A DNA stretch of 64,000 nucleotides from Trebonia sp963759545 (GCA_963759545.1 CAVXAB010000024.1:80556-144555), one strand, 5' to 3'; counted from the stretch's first letter, positions 44,866 through 55,939 are shown. The notes: a model not told the origin generated them from the sequence alone. Program-made: numbers and translations.

Positions 44866-46992
44866 TTGCCACTCCCCTTTCCGGTAGCACTGGCCTTCCC
44901 CGAAGCGCTGGCTTTCCCTGTCGTGCTCGGCCTTGACCGAGGTCGCGGTCAGCGTGGGCAGCGCCGGGAGGTTGCCGCCGGGCATGGCCGCCTTCTTGCC
45001 CTCAAGGCCGAAGATGCCGTCCCAGATCTGGCGGACGGCCGGGGCCGCCGCGTCCGCGCCGTAGCCAGAGTTCGGCAGCATGACGACCACCACGAGCTTG
45101 GGGTTGTTGCAGGGGGCGAACGACGCGAACACCGAGGTCGCGACCTTGCCCATGATCTGCGCGGTACCGGTCTTGCCCGCCACGCAGACCTGGTTCAGCG
45201 GGAACCCGCCGAACGCGCCCGCCGCGGTGCCCTGGGTCACCACGCCCGCCAGCGCGGAGCGGATGTAGGCGAGGGTCTCCGACGAGGCGGGCAGCTTGCG
45301 GACCACCGGCGGGTTGATCTTCTGCGCCACCTTGCCCGCGGGGGTCATCAGCGCCTCGCCGACCCGCGGCGCGTACAGCGTGCCGCCGTCGGCGAGGGCG
45401 ACGTAGGCGTTGGTGAGCTGCAGCGGCGTGGACGTCACGTAGCCCTGGCCGATCGCCGCGATCGCCGCCTGGCCCGGCTCCCATACCCAGCCGCTCTGGC
45501 AGTCGTCGTACTCGATCTGCTGCACGTAGGAGCCGTTGGCCTTGCCGTTCTTGCACCAGTTCTGGCCCTTGTGCGCGTTGTCCTTCCACATGTTGTAGAG
45601 CCACTGGCGGGTCGGGATCGTCCCGGTGGACTCTTCCGGCAGGTCGACGCCGGTGTTCTTGCCGAAGCCCCAGTCGAGTTCCATCTGCTGCATCTTCTGC
45701 ACCGGCGCGTTCGGGTTGAGCTGGCTGTTGGCCTTGTTGTCGTCGGTCTGCCACATCTGGAAGCCGATGTCGTAGTACACCGTGTCGCAGGACTGGATCA
45801 GCGCCTCGGAGAACGTCATGTCGCCCATGTTCGGGTTGCCGTCGTTGATGAACGTGCGGCCGTCGATGTTCACCGACGCCGGGCAGGCGTAGAGCCCGTG
45901 CAGCGGGAACCCGTCGGCGACCGCGGCGGCGGTCGAGGTGACCTTGAACGTGGAGCCGGGCGCGTACTGCCCCTGGGTCGCCCAGTTCACCGCGGGCTCG
46001 CCGGAGCCGGACTGGGAGCCGAGGCCGAAGAGGTAGTCGACCTCCTGCTGGGAGATCCCGCTGGCCCACACGTTCGGGTTGTAGTCCGGGTAGCTGGCCA
46101 TCGCGACAATCCGGCCGGTGGTCGTCTCGACGATGGCGGCGCCCTGGTTGGGATTGTTACCCGCCGCGCGTGACCGGGCGATCGCGCTGTTCAGCGCCTG
46201 CTGCGCGACGGCCTGGACCCCGCCGTTCAGCGAGGTCACCAGCGTGTCCCCGGTCTGGGCAGGCGTGCCGCCCACGGTGCCGAGCACGTCGCCCGCCGCG
46301 TTCACCGACACGATCTGCTTGCCGGGCTTGCCGGTCAGCGCCGTGTTGTACTGCGCCTCGAGCCCCGACTGGCCGACCAGGTCATCGCCCGCGAACCCGG
46401 TCTCCGGCAGGTGCTGCTTCGCCATCTCCGCCTGGGTGATCGGCTGCAGGTAGCCGAGAACCTGGGCCGGGTTCGCGCCGTTGGGCATTGGATAGTCGAC
46501 CACCGGCGATAGCTGCGCGGTGACGCCGGGGTACAGCGTGGGCTCCTCCATGATCTGCAGCGCGATCGTGTCGCTCACGTGCTCCGCGACCGGGATCGGC
46601 TGGTACGGCGACCCGGTCCAGCAGGGCTGGGGGACGCCGCGCGTGCAGAGCCTGACCTTCTCCGCCAGCGCCTTGTCCGACAGGTGCAGCAGGGGCGCGA
46701 GCCTGGCGAGTACCGCCTTGCCGTCGTCGCTCGTGGTCTGCGAGAGCTGCATCATGTTCACCGAGACGGTCATCGAGGTCTGGTTGGTGACCAGCGCCTG
46801 CCCGGTGTCGTCGGTGATCATGCCGCGCACCGCGGGCACCACGATCGACCTGGTCTGGTTCACCTGGGCGAGTGACTTGTACTGCGTGGTGTCGAGCACC
46901 TGCAGGTACCACAGCCGCCCGCCGAGGACGACGAGCATGGCCAGGGCGACCACGTACAGGCCGAGCAGCCGCTTGCGCGAGCGGGGGATCAT
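44862..46992 (-). CDS. mrdA: penicillin-binding protein 2 (elongation transpeptidase)
   Basis: A class B PBP of ~710 residues. It has one N-terminal membrane segment (LLGLYVVALAMLVVLGGRLW), a dimerisation domain, and a transpeptidase domain with GSTFK (catalytic Ser), SCD and KTGT. The frame changes near 44930, after LTATSVKA; the correct tail is a Ser/Gly/Lys-rich stretch ending GKGSGK with TGA at 44862. Start ATG 46992 overlaps the end of the mreD frame as ATGA. It pairs with RodA in lateral or spore wall synthesis. Confidence 0.88.
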
Positions 46993-48534
46993 CGACGGCC
47001 TCCGAGCATCCCGAACAGGCGAGGTCCCCGCGCGCGCGATACAACGGCGCCTTTCGCCATCGCGCGCGCACCGGGGGGTACGGGGGGTCGCCCTCCCGGG
47101 AGGTGAAGGCGCTTGCGCCACGGATGACGGCCGCGGCGCAGCCACGCGCCAGACGGCGACGCGGTGTACCAGTTACCCCGGGCGGTGCGCCCCTGCCGGA
47201 AGGTCCCGCGCCGGAACGTCCCGCTGCGGCCGCCCACCCCCGAGCCGATGACGGTGCGCGGCCGGCTGGCGCTGCCGAGCCAGCCGCTGCGCGGGGCTCG
47301 CCGCTGCCGGGAGAACGTCGGCGCGGCCGAACCGGAGCCGCGGAGCCAGCCACGGGACGGGGAACGGCGGCGGGCCAGCGGCGTTCCCGCGCCGGACAGC
47401 GCGGACACGCCGGACGGTGCGGACCGGGCGGCGAGGGCTTCCCCCGCTGACCGGGCCGGACGCGCGGTGACGGGGGAACTCGCCGCATGCGCGGTGCCGC
47501 CGATCCCGTTCGCGAACCTGCGCGGGCGCGCACGCGTGCGCCCGCTCGCCTGCCCGCCGTGAGAGCCGGCGGCGCCGGCCGCGCTAAGCCAGCCCCGAGA
47601 CGGGCGAGTGCGACCGCTCGCTTCGCGGCGGGGACGGCGGGCGACGCGGGCGACCTGAGCCAGTTCTTGCCGGGAGTGCGCGCCACCGGGCGCGCGGATC
47701 GCGGCGCGGGCGAAGCGCGGTCTCCCGCGAAGTTCAGCCGCGTGGTCCTGCCGCCCGCCAGGGACAAGGGGGCGCCGGGAGAGCCAGCCGCCGTCGTTCT
47801 GAGGCTGGCTGCCGTGCGGGCGCCGGATAGCCGCAGCTTTGGGACCCGGCGAGCCGGTGACGGGCTTCCGTAGCTCTCTCCCGTGCCGGCGAGCCGCAGC
47901 TTCGGCGCGGCGCCGGCCGACGCCTGCCGGAACACCGAGGCCGGCTGCAGGGCGCCGAACTCGCGGCGCAGGGGCGCGCTCCTGCGCCGCGCGCCAGCCA
48001 ACGGCGCCGCGCGTCACGCGGACGACCAGCCAGTACACCAGCGGAGAAAGCAGCAGGTCGTAGAGGATCGCGGCCGGGCAGCACCCGGCTGACCGCGGCG
48101 GTCGTCACGTCCGGGTTCGACAGCAGGATGCCGAGCGCGGCCTTGCCCGCCTCGCCGGCCGCCACGGCGACGGCCATCACGGTAAAGGTGGTGACCGGGT
48201 CATGCTCGCCCGTCGTGTCCCAGACGGCGCGCACGACACGGGCCGCGGCGTACCCGACCAGGCAGAAGACCAGTGCGTACTCGCCGGCGTAGTGGGCGGC
48301 GGGCGGGGCGATGTCGAGCGCGAGACCGCCGGCGAAGCCGGTGACCGCGCCGGTCGCCGGGCCGGTGGCGACGGCGATCGCGGCGACGAGCAGGAGGACC
48401 AGGTCCGGCGCGGCCGCGCCGGGGAGCGGCAGCCGGTTCACCACGGTGAGCTGGATGACGACGGCGGCGAAGAGGGCAATGGCGAGGATGATGGCGGTGA
48501 GCGCCTTGCGGGCGACCGAGACCTCCTGTGTCAC
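46989..48534 (-). CDS. mreD: MreD with unusually long low-complexity tail, frame breaks
   Basis: The N-terminal ~150 residues are MreD: five to six membrane segments including VVIQLTVVNRLPLPGAAAPD and HYAGEYALVFCLVGYAAARV. The frame changes near 48083, and the last membrane segment (AAILYDLLLSPLVYWLVVRV) follows. After this an Arg/Gly/Pro/Trp-rich tail of about 340 residues runs to 46989, where its stop overlaps the mrdA start. The tail repeats SRGWL-like motifs. MreD is normally ~170 residues. Parts of the tail may be in a different frame, and a GC-rich palindrome lies inside it (47071-47103). Confidence 0.68.
47071..47103. repeat. GC-rich palindromic element, copy 1
   Basis: CCGGGGGGTACGGGGGGTCG followed by CCCTCCCGGGAGG. 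The core G-run/TACG/G-run/TCG/C-run pattern recurs at 53160, 54361 and 58129 (as TGCG). Here it falls in the mreD tail. Confidence 0.6.
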
Positions 48535-49328
48535 TTGCTTACCACCACCCCGACGACGCCAAGGCCGGTGAAGTCGGCGAACGGCTTGACGAGCGCGGTC
48601 GGGGTGAGCGAGCCGGGCTGGGTCGTCACGGCGGACACGGTGCCGACCGGGACGCCAGGGACGTAGGGGCGGCCGCCCACCGAGCCGAACGTGACGAGTT
48701 CCTGGCCGGGCTTGAGCGTCGCGTTCGCGTTGAACAGGGTGAGCTTGAGCGGTGCGCTGCCCGACAGGGTATCGGCGCTGCCGGAGAGCGCGCCGATCTG
48801 GCCGTCGCCCGCCAGCCGGACGCCGACCGTGGTGCCCGCGTCGGTCAGCAGCTGGACGGTGGCGGTGCTCGAGGTCACGGCGACGACGGTGCCGACGAGG
48901 CCGTCACCGTTGAGGACGGTCTCGTTGGCCGTGATGCCGTCACTGCGGCCGACGTTGATCGTCACCGTGTCCGAGTAGTCGCCGCCCGCGGCGATCACGG
49001 TGCCCGTGACGACCTTGTACTTGCCCGCGCTGAGGTGCAGGACCCCGGCGAGCTGCTTGGCGTCGGCGTCGCTGGCCTGCGCCTGGGCGAGCTGGGCGCG
49101 CAGCTGGTCGTTCTGCCGTTGCAGGTTCGCGATCTCGCTGCCGTTACCGCTTGTGCCCCTGAACACTCCGGTGACGTCGCCGGCGAGCCGCTCGACCGGG
49201 CCGAAGACCCGGCCGCCGACGCCGGACGCACCCGAGTTGCCTCCGTCGCGGAAATCGATCGTGATCAGCGCGATCGCCACGACGAGCAGCGCGATAAGAA
49301 CCACTCGTGTCCGTCTCGCTTCAAGCAA
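48531..49328 (-). CDS. mreC: rod shape-determining protein MreC
   Basis: A 265-residue MreC with one N-terminal membrane segment (VVLIALLVVAIALITIDF), a coiled coil (ANLQRQNDQLRAQLAQAQA) and the beta-rich domain ending TGLGVVGVVVSK. Start TTG 49328 with GGGAG upstream; the stop overlaps the mreD start as GTGA. It is the extracytoplasmic scaffold of the elongation machinery between MreB and PBP2/RodA. Confidence 0.92.
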   Translation of the reverse strand: MLEARRTRVVLIALLVVAIALITIDFRDGGNSGASGVGGRVFGPVERLAGDVTGVFRGTSGNGSEIANLQRQNDQLRAQLAQAQASDADAKQLAGVLHLSAGKYKVVTGTVIAAGGDYSDTVTINVGRSDGITANETVLNGDGLVGTVVAVTSSTATVQLLTDAGTTVGVRLAGDGQIGALSGSADTLSGSAPLKLTLFNANATLKPGQELVTFGSVGGRPYVPGVPVGTVSAVTTQPGSLTPTALVKPFADFTGLGVVGVVVSK

Positions 49329-49367
49329 TGCGCAACTCCCGTCGCTTGCGCTACCTGTGCGTGGTTG

Positions 49368-50403
49368 TCAGGTTACCGCCGGTCGGGAACGAGTACCTGG
49401 CGCAGGGTGTCGAAAGTCCTCCACGCACTTGCCGGTGCCGAGCACCACGGAGTCGAGCGGGCTGTCCGCGATGTGCACGGGCATCCCGGTCTCCTCGCGG
49501 ATCCGCTGGTCGAGTCCGCGCAGCAGGGCGCCGCCGCCGGTGAGGGCGATGCCCCGGTCCATGACGTCGCCCGCCAGCTCCGGCGGGCACTTGTCAAGCG
49601 TGGACTTGACCGCGTCGATGATGAGGTTGACGGGCTCGTCGATCGCCCGCCTCACCTCGGCGGCGGAGATGAGGATCGTCTTGGGCAGGCCGGAGACGAG
49701 GTCCCGCCCGCGGATCTCCGCGTGCGGCTCCTCCTTGGCGGGGAACGCGGAGCCGAGCGCCAGCTTGATCTCCTCGGCGGTGCGCTCGCCGAGCATCAGG
49801 CTGTGCTCCTTCTTGCCGAACGTGATGATCGCCTGGTCCATCTCGTCGCCGCCGATCCTGATGCTCTGGCTGGTGACGATGCCGCCGAGCGAGATCACCG
49901 CGACCTCGGTGGTGCCGCCGCCGATGTCCACCACCATGTTGCCCGTCGGCTCGTTGACCGGCAGGCCCGGCGCCGATCGCGGCGGCCATCGGCTCCTCGA
50001 TGATGTAGACCTTGCGGGCGCCGGCCTGGTGGCCGGCCTCCTTCACCGCGCTCTGCTCGACGCCGGTGATGCCGCTCGGCACCGCGACGACGATGCGCGG
50101 CTTGGCCATCCTGGCTCTTTTATGGACTTTCTGGATGAAATAGCGGAGCATGCGCTCGGTGACGTCGAAGTCCGCGATCACCCCGTCCTTCAGCGGCCTG
50201 ACGGCCACGATGTTGCCGGGGGTGCGGCCGATCATGCGCTTGGCCTCAACCCCGACGGCGACCACCTGGCCGTTGTTGGTGTTGAGCGCCACCACGCTCG
50301 GCTCGTTGAGGACGATCCCCCGGCCGCGCACGTACACCAGGGTGTTCGCGGTACCGAGGTCGACCGCCATGTCGCGGCCGAGGAACGTCAACGCATTGCT
50401 CAT
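49368..50403 (-). CDS. mreB: rod shape-determining protein MreB, frame breaks
   Basis: The actin-like MreB of ~345 residues. SNALTFLGRDMAVDLGTANTL starts the protein after ATG 50403. Phosphate 1 is DLGTANT; phosphate 2 is DIGGGTTEVAVISLGG, which follows a frame change near 49965; and ALTGGGALLRGLD is the adenosine motif. A second change near 49425 lets the end read DTLRQVLVPDRR and stop at 49373. It heads the mreBCD-mrdA-rodA unit. Confidence 0.88.
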
Positions 50404-50695
50404 AGGGGTGCGGCCAACCCTTCCGATCATCAGGCGTGCTGAACCTGTGGCGAGCCTATCGGATAAGCATTGGATAATGCGGAGCACGGTCCCCGTGTTT
50501 AAGACATGAGGACAATGCTCCGTAAAATCTGCGGTATTTCTTACAAAATTCTCACAAAGTCAGCCGACTTGTCCCGATTTGACCGGTGCAGCAGACCGTG
50601 CAAGTGAACGTGCATTCGCACCGGGCGCGACCGCGGCCCGCGGGGCCGCGGCCGCGTCCGGTACTACTACAGGTATCTATCTAACGCGCGGCCGG
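50404..50695. promoter_or_regulatory. mreB promoter region
   Basis: A 292-bp gap between mreB and ndk, AT-rich at 50515-50580. It should hold the mreB promoter. No distinct repeat or gene was seen. Confidence 0.35.
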
Positions 50696-51106
50696 CTAAA
50701 CGAGTTCTGGGAAGAAGATCTTGATCTCCCGCTCCGCCGACTCCGGCGAGTCGCTGCCATGCACGATGTTCTGCGACACCTGCAGGGCGAAGTCGCCCCG
50801 GATGGTGCCGGGCGTGGCCTTGACCGGGTCGGTGGCGCCCGCCAGCGCGCGGAACGCCTCGATGGCCCGGTCGCCCTCGGCCACAATCGCGACGAGCGGG
50901 CCGGAGGTAATGAAATCGACAAGTTCCCCGAAGAAGGGCTTTTCCGCGTGCTCGGCGTAGTGCGCGTGCGCGGTGTCGGTTTCGATTGTGCGCAGCTCCA
51001 GCGCGACCACTTTCAGGCCCTTGCGCTCAATTCGGGAAATAACATCCCCGATGATGCCGCGCTGGACACCGTCCGGCTTAACGAGGATAAGGGTGCGCTG
51101 TGACAC
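50696..51106 (-). CDS. ndk: nucleoside diphosphate kinase
   Basis: A 136-residue Ndk that equilibrates nucleoside di- and triphosphates. RTLILVKPDGVQRGIIGDVI is the N-terminus, and NIVHGSDSPESAEREI contains the phosphorylated His. Start GTG 51106. It follows folC and DUF4233, as in many actinobacteria. Confidence 0.96.
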   Translation of the reverse strand: MSQRTLILVKPDGVQRGIIGDVISRIERKGLKVVALELRTIETDTAHAHYAEHAEKPFFGELVDFITSGPLVAIVAEGDRAIEAFRALAGATDPVKATPGTIRGDFALQVSQNIVHGSDSPESAEREIKIFFPELV

Positions 51107-51203
51107 TACTGCTCCTTGCGTTTGCTTTTATATGCCTTTGATTTACTGGATCACGCCTGAGCTTACCGGGGCCGGGGCAGGCACCGGGTGCGGAGCGGAG
51201 CCC

Positions 51204-51530
51204 TCAGGCGGGCCTTACCTCGTCGCGTTCCCACTTGCGGCCAAGCCAGATGCCAGTGAACCAGAGCGCCGCGAAGATCGCGCCCAGGATGTACATCGCC
51301 GACAACAGCACACCGGAGGCGATGACCAGGGCCTGAAACACCGAGCCCGCCCACAGCGCGCCACGGCCCCGGCCGACATAACGGCAGAGCGCGAACGCGA
51401 TCACCGCGATGGCGCCGCAGACCGCGGCCGCCGTCCCGCCGCTCACGTGCCCTAGCTGCTTGGCGGGCACGATCGCGAGCAGGACGACGATGGCCTCCAT
51501 GGACAGGACGGTCACCAGCAGCCGCTTCAC
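51204..51530 (-). CDS. DUF4233 membrane protein
   Basis: A 108-residue protein with four hydrophobic segments (VLSMEAIVVLLAIVPAKQLG, AAAVCGAIAVIAFALC and others). The gene overlaps the folC stop by 4 bp (GTGA), and the size and the ENDing W-x-x-D-E region match the DUF4233 family found beside folC in actinobacteria. Function unknown. Confidence 0.8.
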   Translation of the reverse strand: MKRLLVTVLSMEAIVVLLAIVPAKQLGHVSGGTAAAVCGAIAVIAFALCRYVGRGRGALWAGSVFQALVIASGVLLSAMYILGAIFAALWFTGIWLGRKWERDEVRPA

Positions 51531-53038
51531 CAGAGGTCTCCTTGCTTCGATGACGCCGACGGCGCAGGCCGCTTCGCCGCGTAGCCCGCGTTGGAGCTCG
51601 TGCCGAGCGCGCTCGCGGGCGCGAGCAGCAGCTGGGCGTCGCCCGCCGTCACCACGGAGCCCGTCACCAGGACGGCGGCGGAGCCAAGCCCGCCCCCGCC
51701 ACCCGACTCACCGGCCAGCTCCGCGTCCGCCTCGTCGGCCAGCGCCACCGCCGCCTCGATCGCGTCGTCGAGGCGCGGCTCAACGTGGACGCGGTCCTCG
51801 CCGAAGATGTCACGGGCCAGCTCCGCCAGTTCGTCGGCGGGCATCGCGCGGGGCGAGGAGTTCGTGGTCACCACGATCTCGGACAGGACGGGCTCGAGCT
51901 CGTTGAGCACGCCCTCCACGTCCTTGTCCTCCGCGACCGCGACGACGCCGATGATCCGGTCGAAGCTGAAGCTCTCGGTGAGCGCCTCCATGCTGGCCGC
52001 CACGCCCGCCGGATTATGACCCGCGTCCGCGATGACCGTCGGCGAGCGCCGCAGGATGTCGAGCCGCCCGGGGGAGCTCGCCCTGGCGAACCCGGCACGG
52101 ACCAGGTCAGGGTCGAGGCCCGCGGATGACAGGCCACGGCCGAGGGTGATCGTGGACCCGTCCTCCCCAGGCACCGTCTCCGCCACGCCGGCGAACGCCT
52201 CGACGGCCGCCAGGGCGCACGCGGCGTTGGACGCCTGGTGCGCGCCGAACAGCGGCAGGTAGATGTCGCCGTACGTCCCGCGCAGCCCCTGGAGCACGAG
52301 CTGCTGCCCGCCCACGGCCACCTCGCGGGTGAGCACGCCGAACTCGAATCCCTCGCGGGCCACGGTCGCGCCGACGAGCGCGGCGCGCTGCAGCAGGATC
52401 TCCGCGGCCGCGACCTGCTGCTGCGCGATCACCGCGGTGGCGCCCGGCTTGATGATGCCCGCCTTCTCCGTGGCGATCTCCTCGATCGTGTCGCCGAGCC
52501 ACCGCATGTGGTCCATGGCAACCGGCATGATCACGGCCACCTGGCCGTCGCCCACGTTGGTCGCGTCCCACCGGCCGCCCATGCCGACTTCGATCACCGC
52601 GACGTCCACCGGCGCGTCCGCGAAGGCGGCGAACATCATCCCGGTGAGGACCTCGAAGAAGGACATATTGGCGGGCTGCTGGTCATCGACCAGCTGGACG
52701 TAGGGCGAGATCTCCTCATAAAGCTCGATGAAGCGCTCGGCGGACAGCGGCTCGCCGTCCACGCAGATCCGCTCCCGCATCGATACCAGGTGCGGCGAGG
52801 TGAACCGCCCGGTCCGCAGCCCGCGCTCGCGCAGCAGCGACTCGATCATCCGCGTGGTCGAGGTCTTGCCGTTGGTCCCGGTGACGTGCACGATCGGGAA
52901 CGCGCGGTGCGGGTCGCCGAGCAGGCTGACGAGCGCGGCGACCCGGTCAAGCGTCGGGTCGATCTGGTGCTCCGCCCGCCGCGACCCGATCTCAAGCTCT
53001 ACTTCGCGCAGCCGCTCAGCGATATCGTCCACGGGCAT
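51527..53038 (-). CDS. folC: folylpolyglutamate synthase / dihydrofolate synthase
   Basis: A ~503-residue Mur-ligase-fold enzyme that adds glutamate to folates. VHVTGTNGKTSTTRMIESLL is the ATP P-loop; TSPHLVSMRERICVDGEPL, MSFFEVLTGMMF and GMGGRWDATN follow in order. The last ~60 residues are Gly/Ser-rich. ATG 53038 avoids overlap with the valS reading; ATG 53059 is also possible. It follows valS, the common actinobacterial order. Confidence 0.92.
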   Translation of the reverse strand: MPVDDIAERLREVELEIGSRRAEHQIDPTLDRVAALVSLLGDPHRAFPIVHVTGTNGKTSTTRMIESLLRERGLRTGRFTSPHLVSMRERICVDGEPLSAERFIELYEEISPYVQLVDDQQPANMSFFEVLTGMMFAAFADAPVDVAVIEVGMGGRWDATNVGDGQVAVIMPVAMDHMRWLGDTIEEIATEKAGIIKPGATAVIAQQQVAAAEILLQRAALVGATVAREGFEFGVLTREVAVGGQQLVLQGLRGTYGDIYLPLFGAHQASNAACALAAVEAFAGVAETVPGEDGSTITLGRGLSSAGLDPDLVRAGFARASSPGRLDILRRSPTVIADAGHNPAGVAASMEALTESFSFDRIIGVVAVAEDKDVEGVLNELEPVLSEIVVTTNSSPRAMPADELAELARDIFGEDRVHVEPRLDDAIEAAVALADEADAELAGESGGGGGLGSAAVLVTGSVVTAGDAQLLLAPASALGTSSNAGYAAKRPAPSASSKQGDLW

Positions 53039-53042
53039 CAGC

Positions 53043-55939
53043 CTACTGCTGCCACCCATGTGGCCGTTCCGGTGGCTGCGCGAGCCCGGGGTTTCTCGTT
53101 CGTGCTGGCGGGCCTGATACGATCGCGGTTTTTGCGATCAGGCCCGCCAGCACGGACATCGGGGGGTACGGGGGTCGCCCCCCGGGAGATAACAGGGCCG
53201 CTAGCCGGGACTCCAGCCGGGCGATGTCCGCCTCGGCCGTCGCGAGGCGGGCCCTGGACTTCTCGATGACGTCGGCCGGCGCCTTCGCGGTGAACGCCTC
53301 GTTGCCGAGCTTGGCGGTCATCGACTGCGCCTCCTTGCGCGCCGCCGCGAGGTCTCTGTCCAGGCGCTTGCGCTCGGCTGCCACGTCCACGGTGCCCGCC
53401 AGGTCGAGCTCGACGGTGACGCCCTCGGCAAGCAGGGACGCGCTCGCCGTGAAGCCGTCCTGATGTTCTGGCCCCGTGTGTTCCGGTCCAGTGTGTTCCG
53501 GTCCTGTGTGTTCCGGCCCCGTGTGTTCCGGCACCGTCAGGCGCAGCAGCGCGCGGATCGACTCCTCGTGCGCGCGCAGCGGCGTCGCCTCGAGCCCGAC
53601 GAGCCGCGCGGGCACCCGCTGCCCCGGCCGGAGCCCCTGGCCGGACCGGAACTGGCGGATCTCGGTCACCAGCCGCATGAGCGAGCCGATCTCGGCCTCG
53701 GCGACGGCGTCGGTGAACTCGAAGCGCGGCCAGGCCGCCACCATCACCGAGTCCTCGCCGGTCAGCGCGCACCACAACTCGTCGGTGACGAACGGCATCA
53801 CCGGGTGCAGCAGCCGCAGCATCTGGTCGAGCACGAACCCGAGCACGGCCCGCGTCCCGGCCGCGGCAGTCTCGTCACGGCTGGCCAGCGGCACCTTGGC
53901 GAGCTCCAGGTACCAGTCGCAGAACTCGTCCCACGCGAAGTGGTAAAGCGCCTCGCAGGCCTTGCCGAACTCGAACTGCTCAAGCAGCCCGTCCACCTCG
54001 GCGATCACGCCGGAAAGGCGGGAGAGAATCCAGCGGTCGGTGACCGACAGGTCGCCGCAGGCGCACCGGCAGGTCCCTGAGTTCCCCGGGGCGGCACTGC
54101 TCCGTTCAGCAACGCGAACCTGGTCGCGTTCCACAGCTTGTTGCAGAAGTTCCGCGAGCCGGCCGCCCAGTCCTCGCTGATCGCCTCGTCGCTGCCCGGT
54201 GTGGCGCCCCTGGCGAGGGTGAAGCGCGTCGCGTCGGTGCCGAAGCGCTCCATCCAGTCGATCGGGTCGACGACGTTCCCCTTGGACTTGGACATCTTCT
54301 TGCCGAACTGGTCGCGGACCAGGCCGTGCAGCGCGATGGTCTTGAACGGCACCGCGTCTTCTGGGGTACGTCGGGGGGCCTGGGGGGTTGTCCCCCCAGA
54401 GGGATACTGCGCCTTACCCCGCATCGCGTACAGGCCGAACATCATCATCCGCGCGACCCAGAAGAACAGGATGTCGTACGCGGTGATGAGCACGCTCGTC
54501 GGGTAGAAGGCGCGCAGGTCCGGGGTGTCGTCCGGCCAGCCGAGCGTGGAGAACGGCCACAGCGCGGAGGAGAACCAGGTGTCGAGGACGTCTGGGTCCT
54601 GCGTCCAGCCCTCTGGCGGTGTCTCGTCGGGGCCGACGCAGCGCGCCTCGCCGTCGGGCCCGTACCAGACCGGGATCCGGTGCCCCCACCAGAGCTGGCG
54701 GGAGATGCACCAGTCGTGCATGTCGTCGACCCAGCCGAAGTACCTGGCGTTCATCTCCGGCGGCGAGATCTGCACCCGGCCGTCGCGAACGGCATCGCCC
54801 GCCGCCTTGGCGAGCGGCGCCACGCTCACGAACCACTGCAGTGACAGCCGCGGCTCGACCGTGGTGGAGCACCGGGAGCAGTGACCGACCGCGTGCACGT
54901 AGGGGCGGATCTCCTTGACGATCCTGCCGTCCTCGCGCAGCGCGGCGATCACCGCCGGACGGGCCTCGAGCCGGTCAAGTCCCTCGAACGGCCCGTGTGC
55001 GGTGATCACGCCGTGCTCGTTCATGACGGAGAGCACGGGCAGGTCGTGGCGGCGGCCGATCTCGAAGTCGTTGGGGTCGTGCGCCGGGGTGACCTTGACC
55101 GCGCCGGTGCCGAAGGACGGGTCGACGTGCGCGTCGGCCACGATCGGGATCCGCCGCCCGGTGAGCGGCAGCTCGACCTCGGTGCCGACGAGGCGGGTGT
55201 ACCGCTCGTCGTCCGGGTGGACGGCGACGGCGGTGTCGCCGAGCATGGTCTCGGCGCGCGTGGTCGCGACCACGATGCTGTCATCTCCGTCGCCGTAGCG
55301 GATCGAGACGAGCTCGCCGTCGTCGTCGGAGTGGTCGACCTCGATGTCGGACAGCGCGGTGAGGCACCGCGGGCACCAGTTGATGATCCGCTCGGCGCGG
55401 TAGATCAGCCCGTCGTCGTAGAGGCGCTTGAAGATCGTCTGGACGGCGCGCGACAGCCCCTCGTCCATGGTGAACCGCTCACGTGACCAGTCCACGGAGT
55501 CGCCGAGGCGGCGCATCTGAGACAGGATCCGGCCGCCGTACTCGCCCTTCCACTGCCAGACCCGGTCGACGAACGCCTCACGGCCGAGGTCGTGCCTGGA
55601 CAGGCCCTCCTTGGCCAGCTCGCGCTCGACGACGTTCTGGGTGGCGATGCCCGCGTGGTCCATGCCGGGCAGCCACAGCGTGCGGTACCCCTGCATGCGG
55701 CGACGACGGACGAGGATGTCGCTCAGCGTGTGGTTCAGCGCGTGGCCGATGTGCAAGATGCCCGTTACATTCGGCGGCGGGAGCACGATCGTGTAGCTCG
55801 GCGCGTCAGGGTTCTCCTGTGCCGCGTTTCCCAGGGATTCCGGCGTGAAGTAGCCGGCCTTCTCCCAGTGCTCGTAACGGCGGGCCTCCACCTCGGCGGG
55901 CGCGTACTGCGAGGCAAGCCCTTCTTGCTGCTCTGTCAC
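53043..55939 (-). CDS. valS: valyl-tRNA synthetase with repeat insertions and one frame break
   Basis: ValRS of ~960 residues. It has HIGH as HIGHAL (about residue 62) and the KMSKS loop GKKMSKSKGN. The editing and anticodon domains are present, and the C-terminal coiled coil is ARLATAEADIARLESRLAA. The frame changes near 54070, after the active-site half. Three oddities are visible: ~20 extra residues (YPSGGTTPQAPRRTP region) just before the KMSKS loop, encoded by a GC-rich palindrome; a GPEHT pentapeptide repeated five times near 53461-53535; and a palindrome-encoded tail after the coiled coil. The gene is surely functional in vivo. Confidence 0.9.
53101..53154 (-). repeat. 18-bp inverted repeat at the valS 3' end
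   Basis: CGTGCTGGCGGGCCTGAT (53101-53118) pairs perfectly with its complement at 53137-53154 around an 18-base loop. It is read through by the valS frame as SVLAGLIAK and so on. It probably marks the real gene end and acts as a terminator. Confidence 0.65.
53160..53194. repeat. GC-rich palindromic element, copy 2
   Basis: CGGGGGGTACGGGGGTCGCC followed by CCCCGGGAGATAACA. It belongs to the same family as copies at 47071, 54361 and 58129, and is translated in the valS frame as PGGRPPYPP. Confidence 0.65.
53461..53535 (-). repeat. 15-bp minisatellite in valS
   Basis: Five 15-bp units (GTGTGTTCCGGTCCA and variants) read in frame as repeated GPEHT. They sit between the anticodon-binding region and the C-terminal coiled coil, where length is tolerated. 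Confidence 0.8.
54361..54408. repeat. GC-rich palindromic element, copy 3, inside valS
   Basis: CTGGGGTACGTCGGGGGGCC followed by TGGGGGGTTGTCCCCCCAGA. It encodes extra residues between AMRG and VPFKTIALHG, where ValRS proteins normally have no insertion. Confidence 0.65.

Noticed and set aside
44269..46173. 634-codon plus-strand open frame
   Set aside because: Antisense to mrdA and rodA, whose motifs (GSTFK, KTGT, SEDS blocks) are unambiguous.
53205..54300. valS as two separate genes
   Set aside because: Both halves match one ValRS in order with a single frame change at ~54070; no start site or spacing suggests a split gene.
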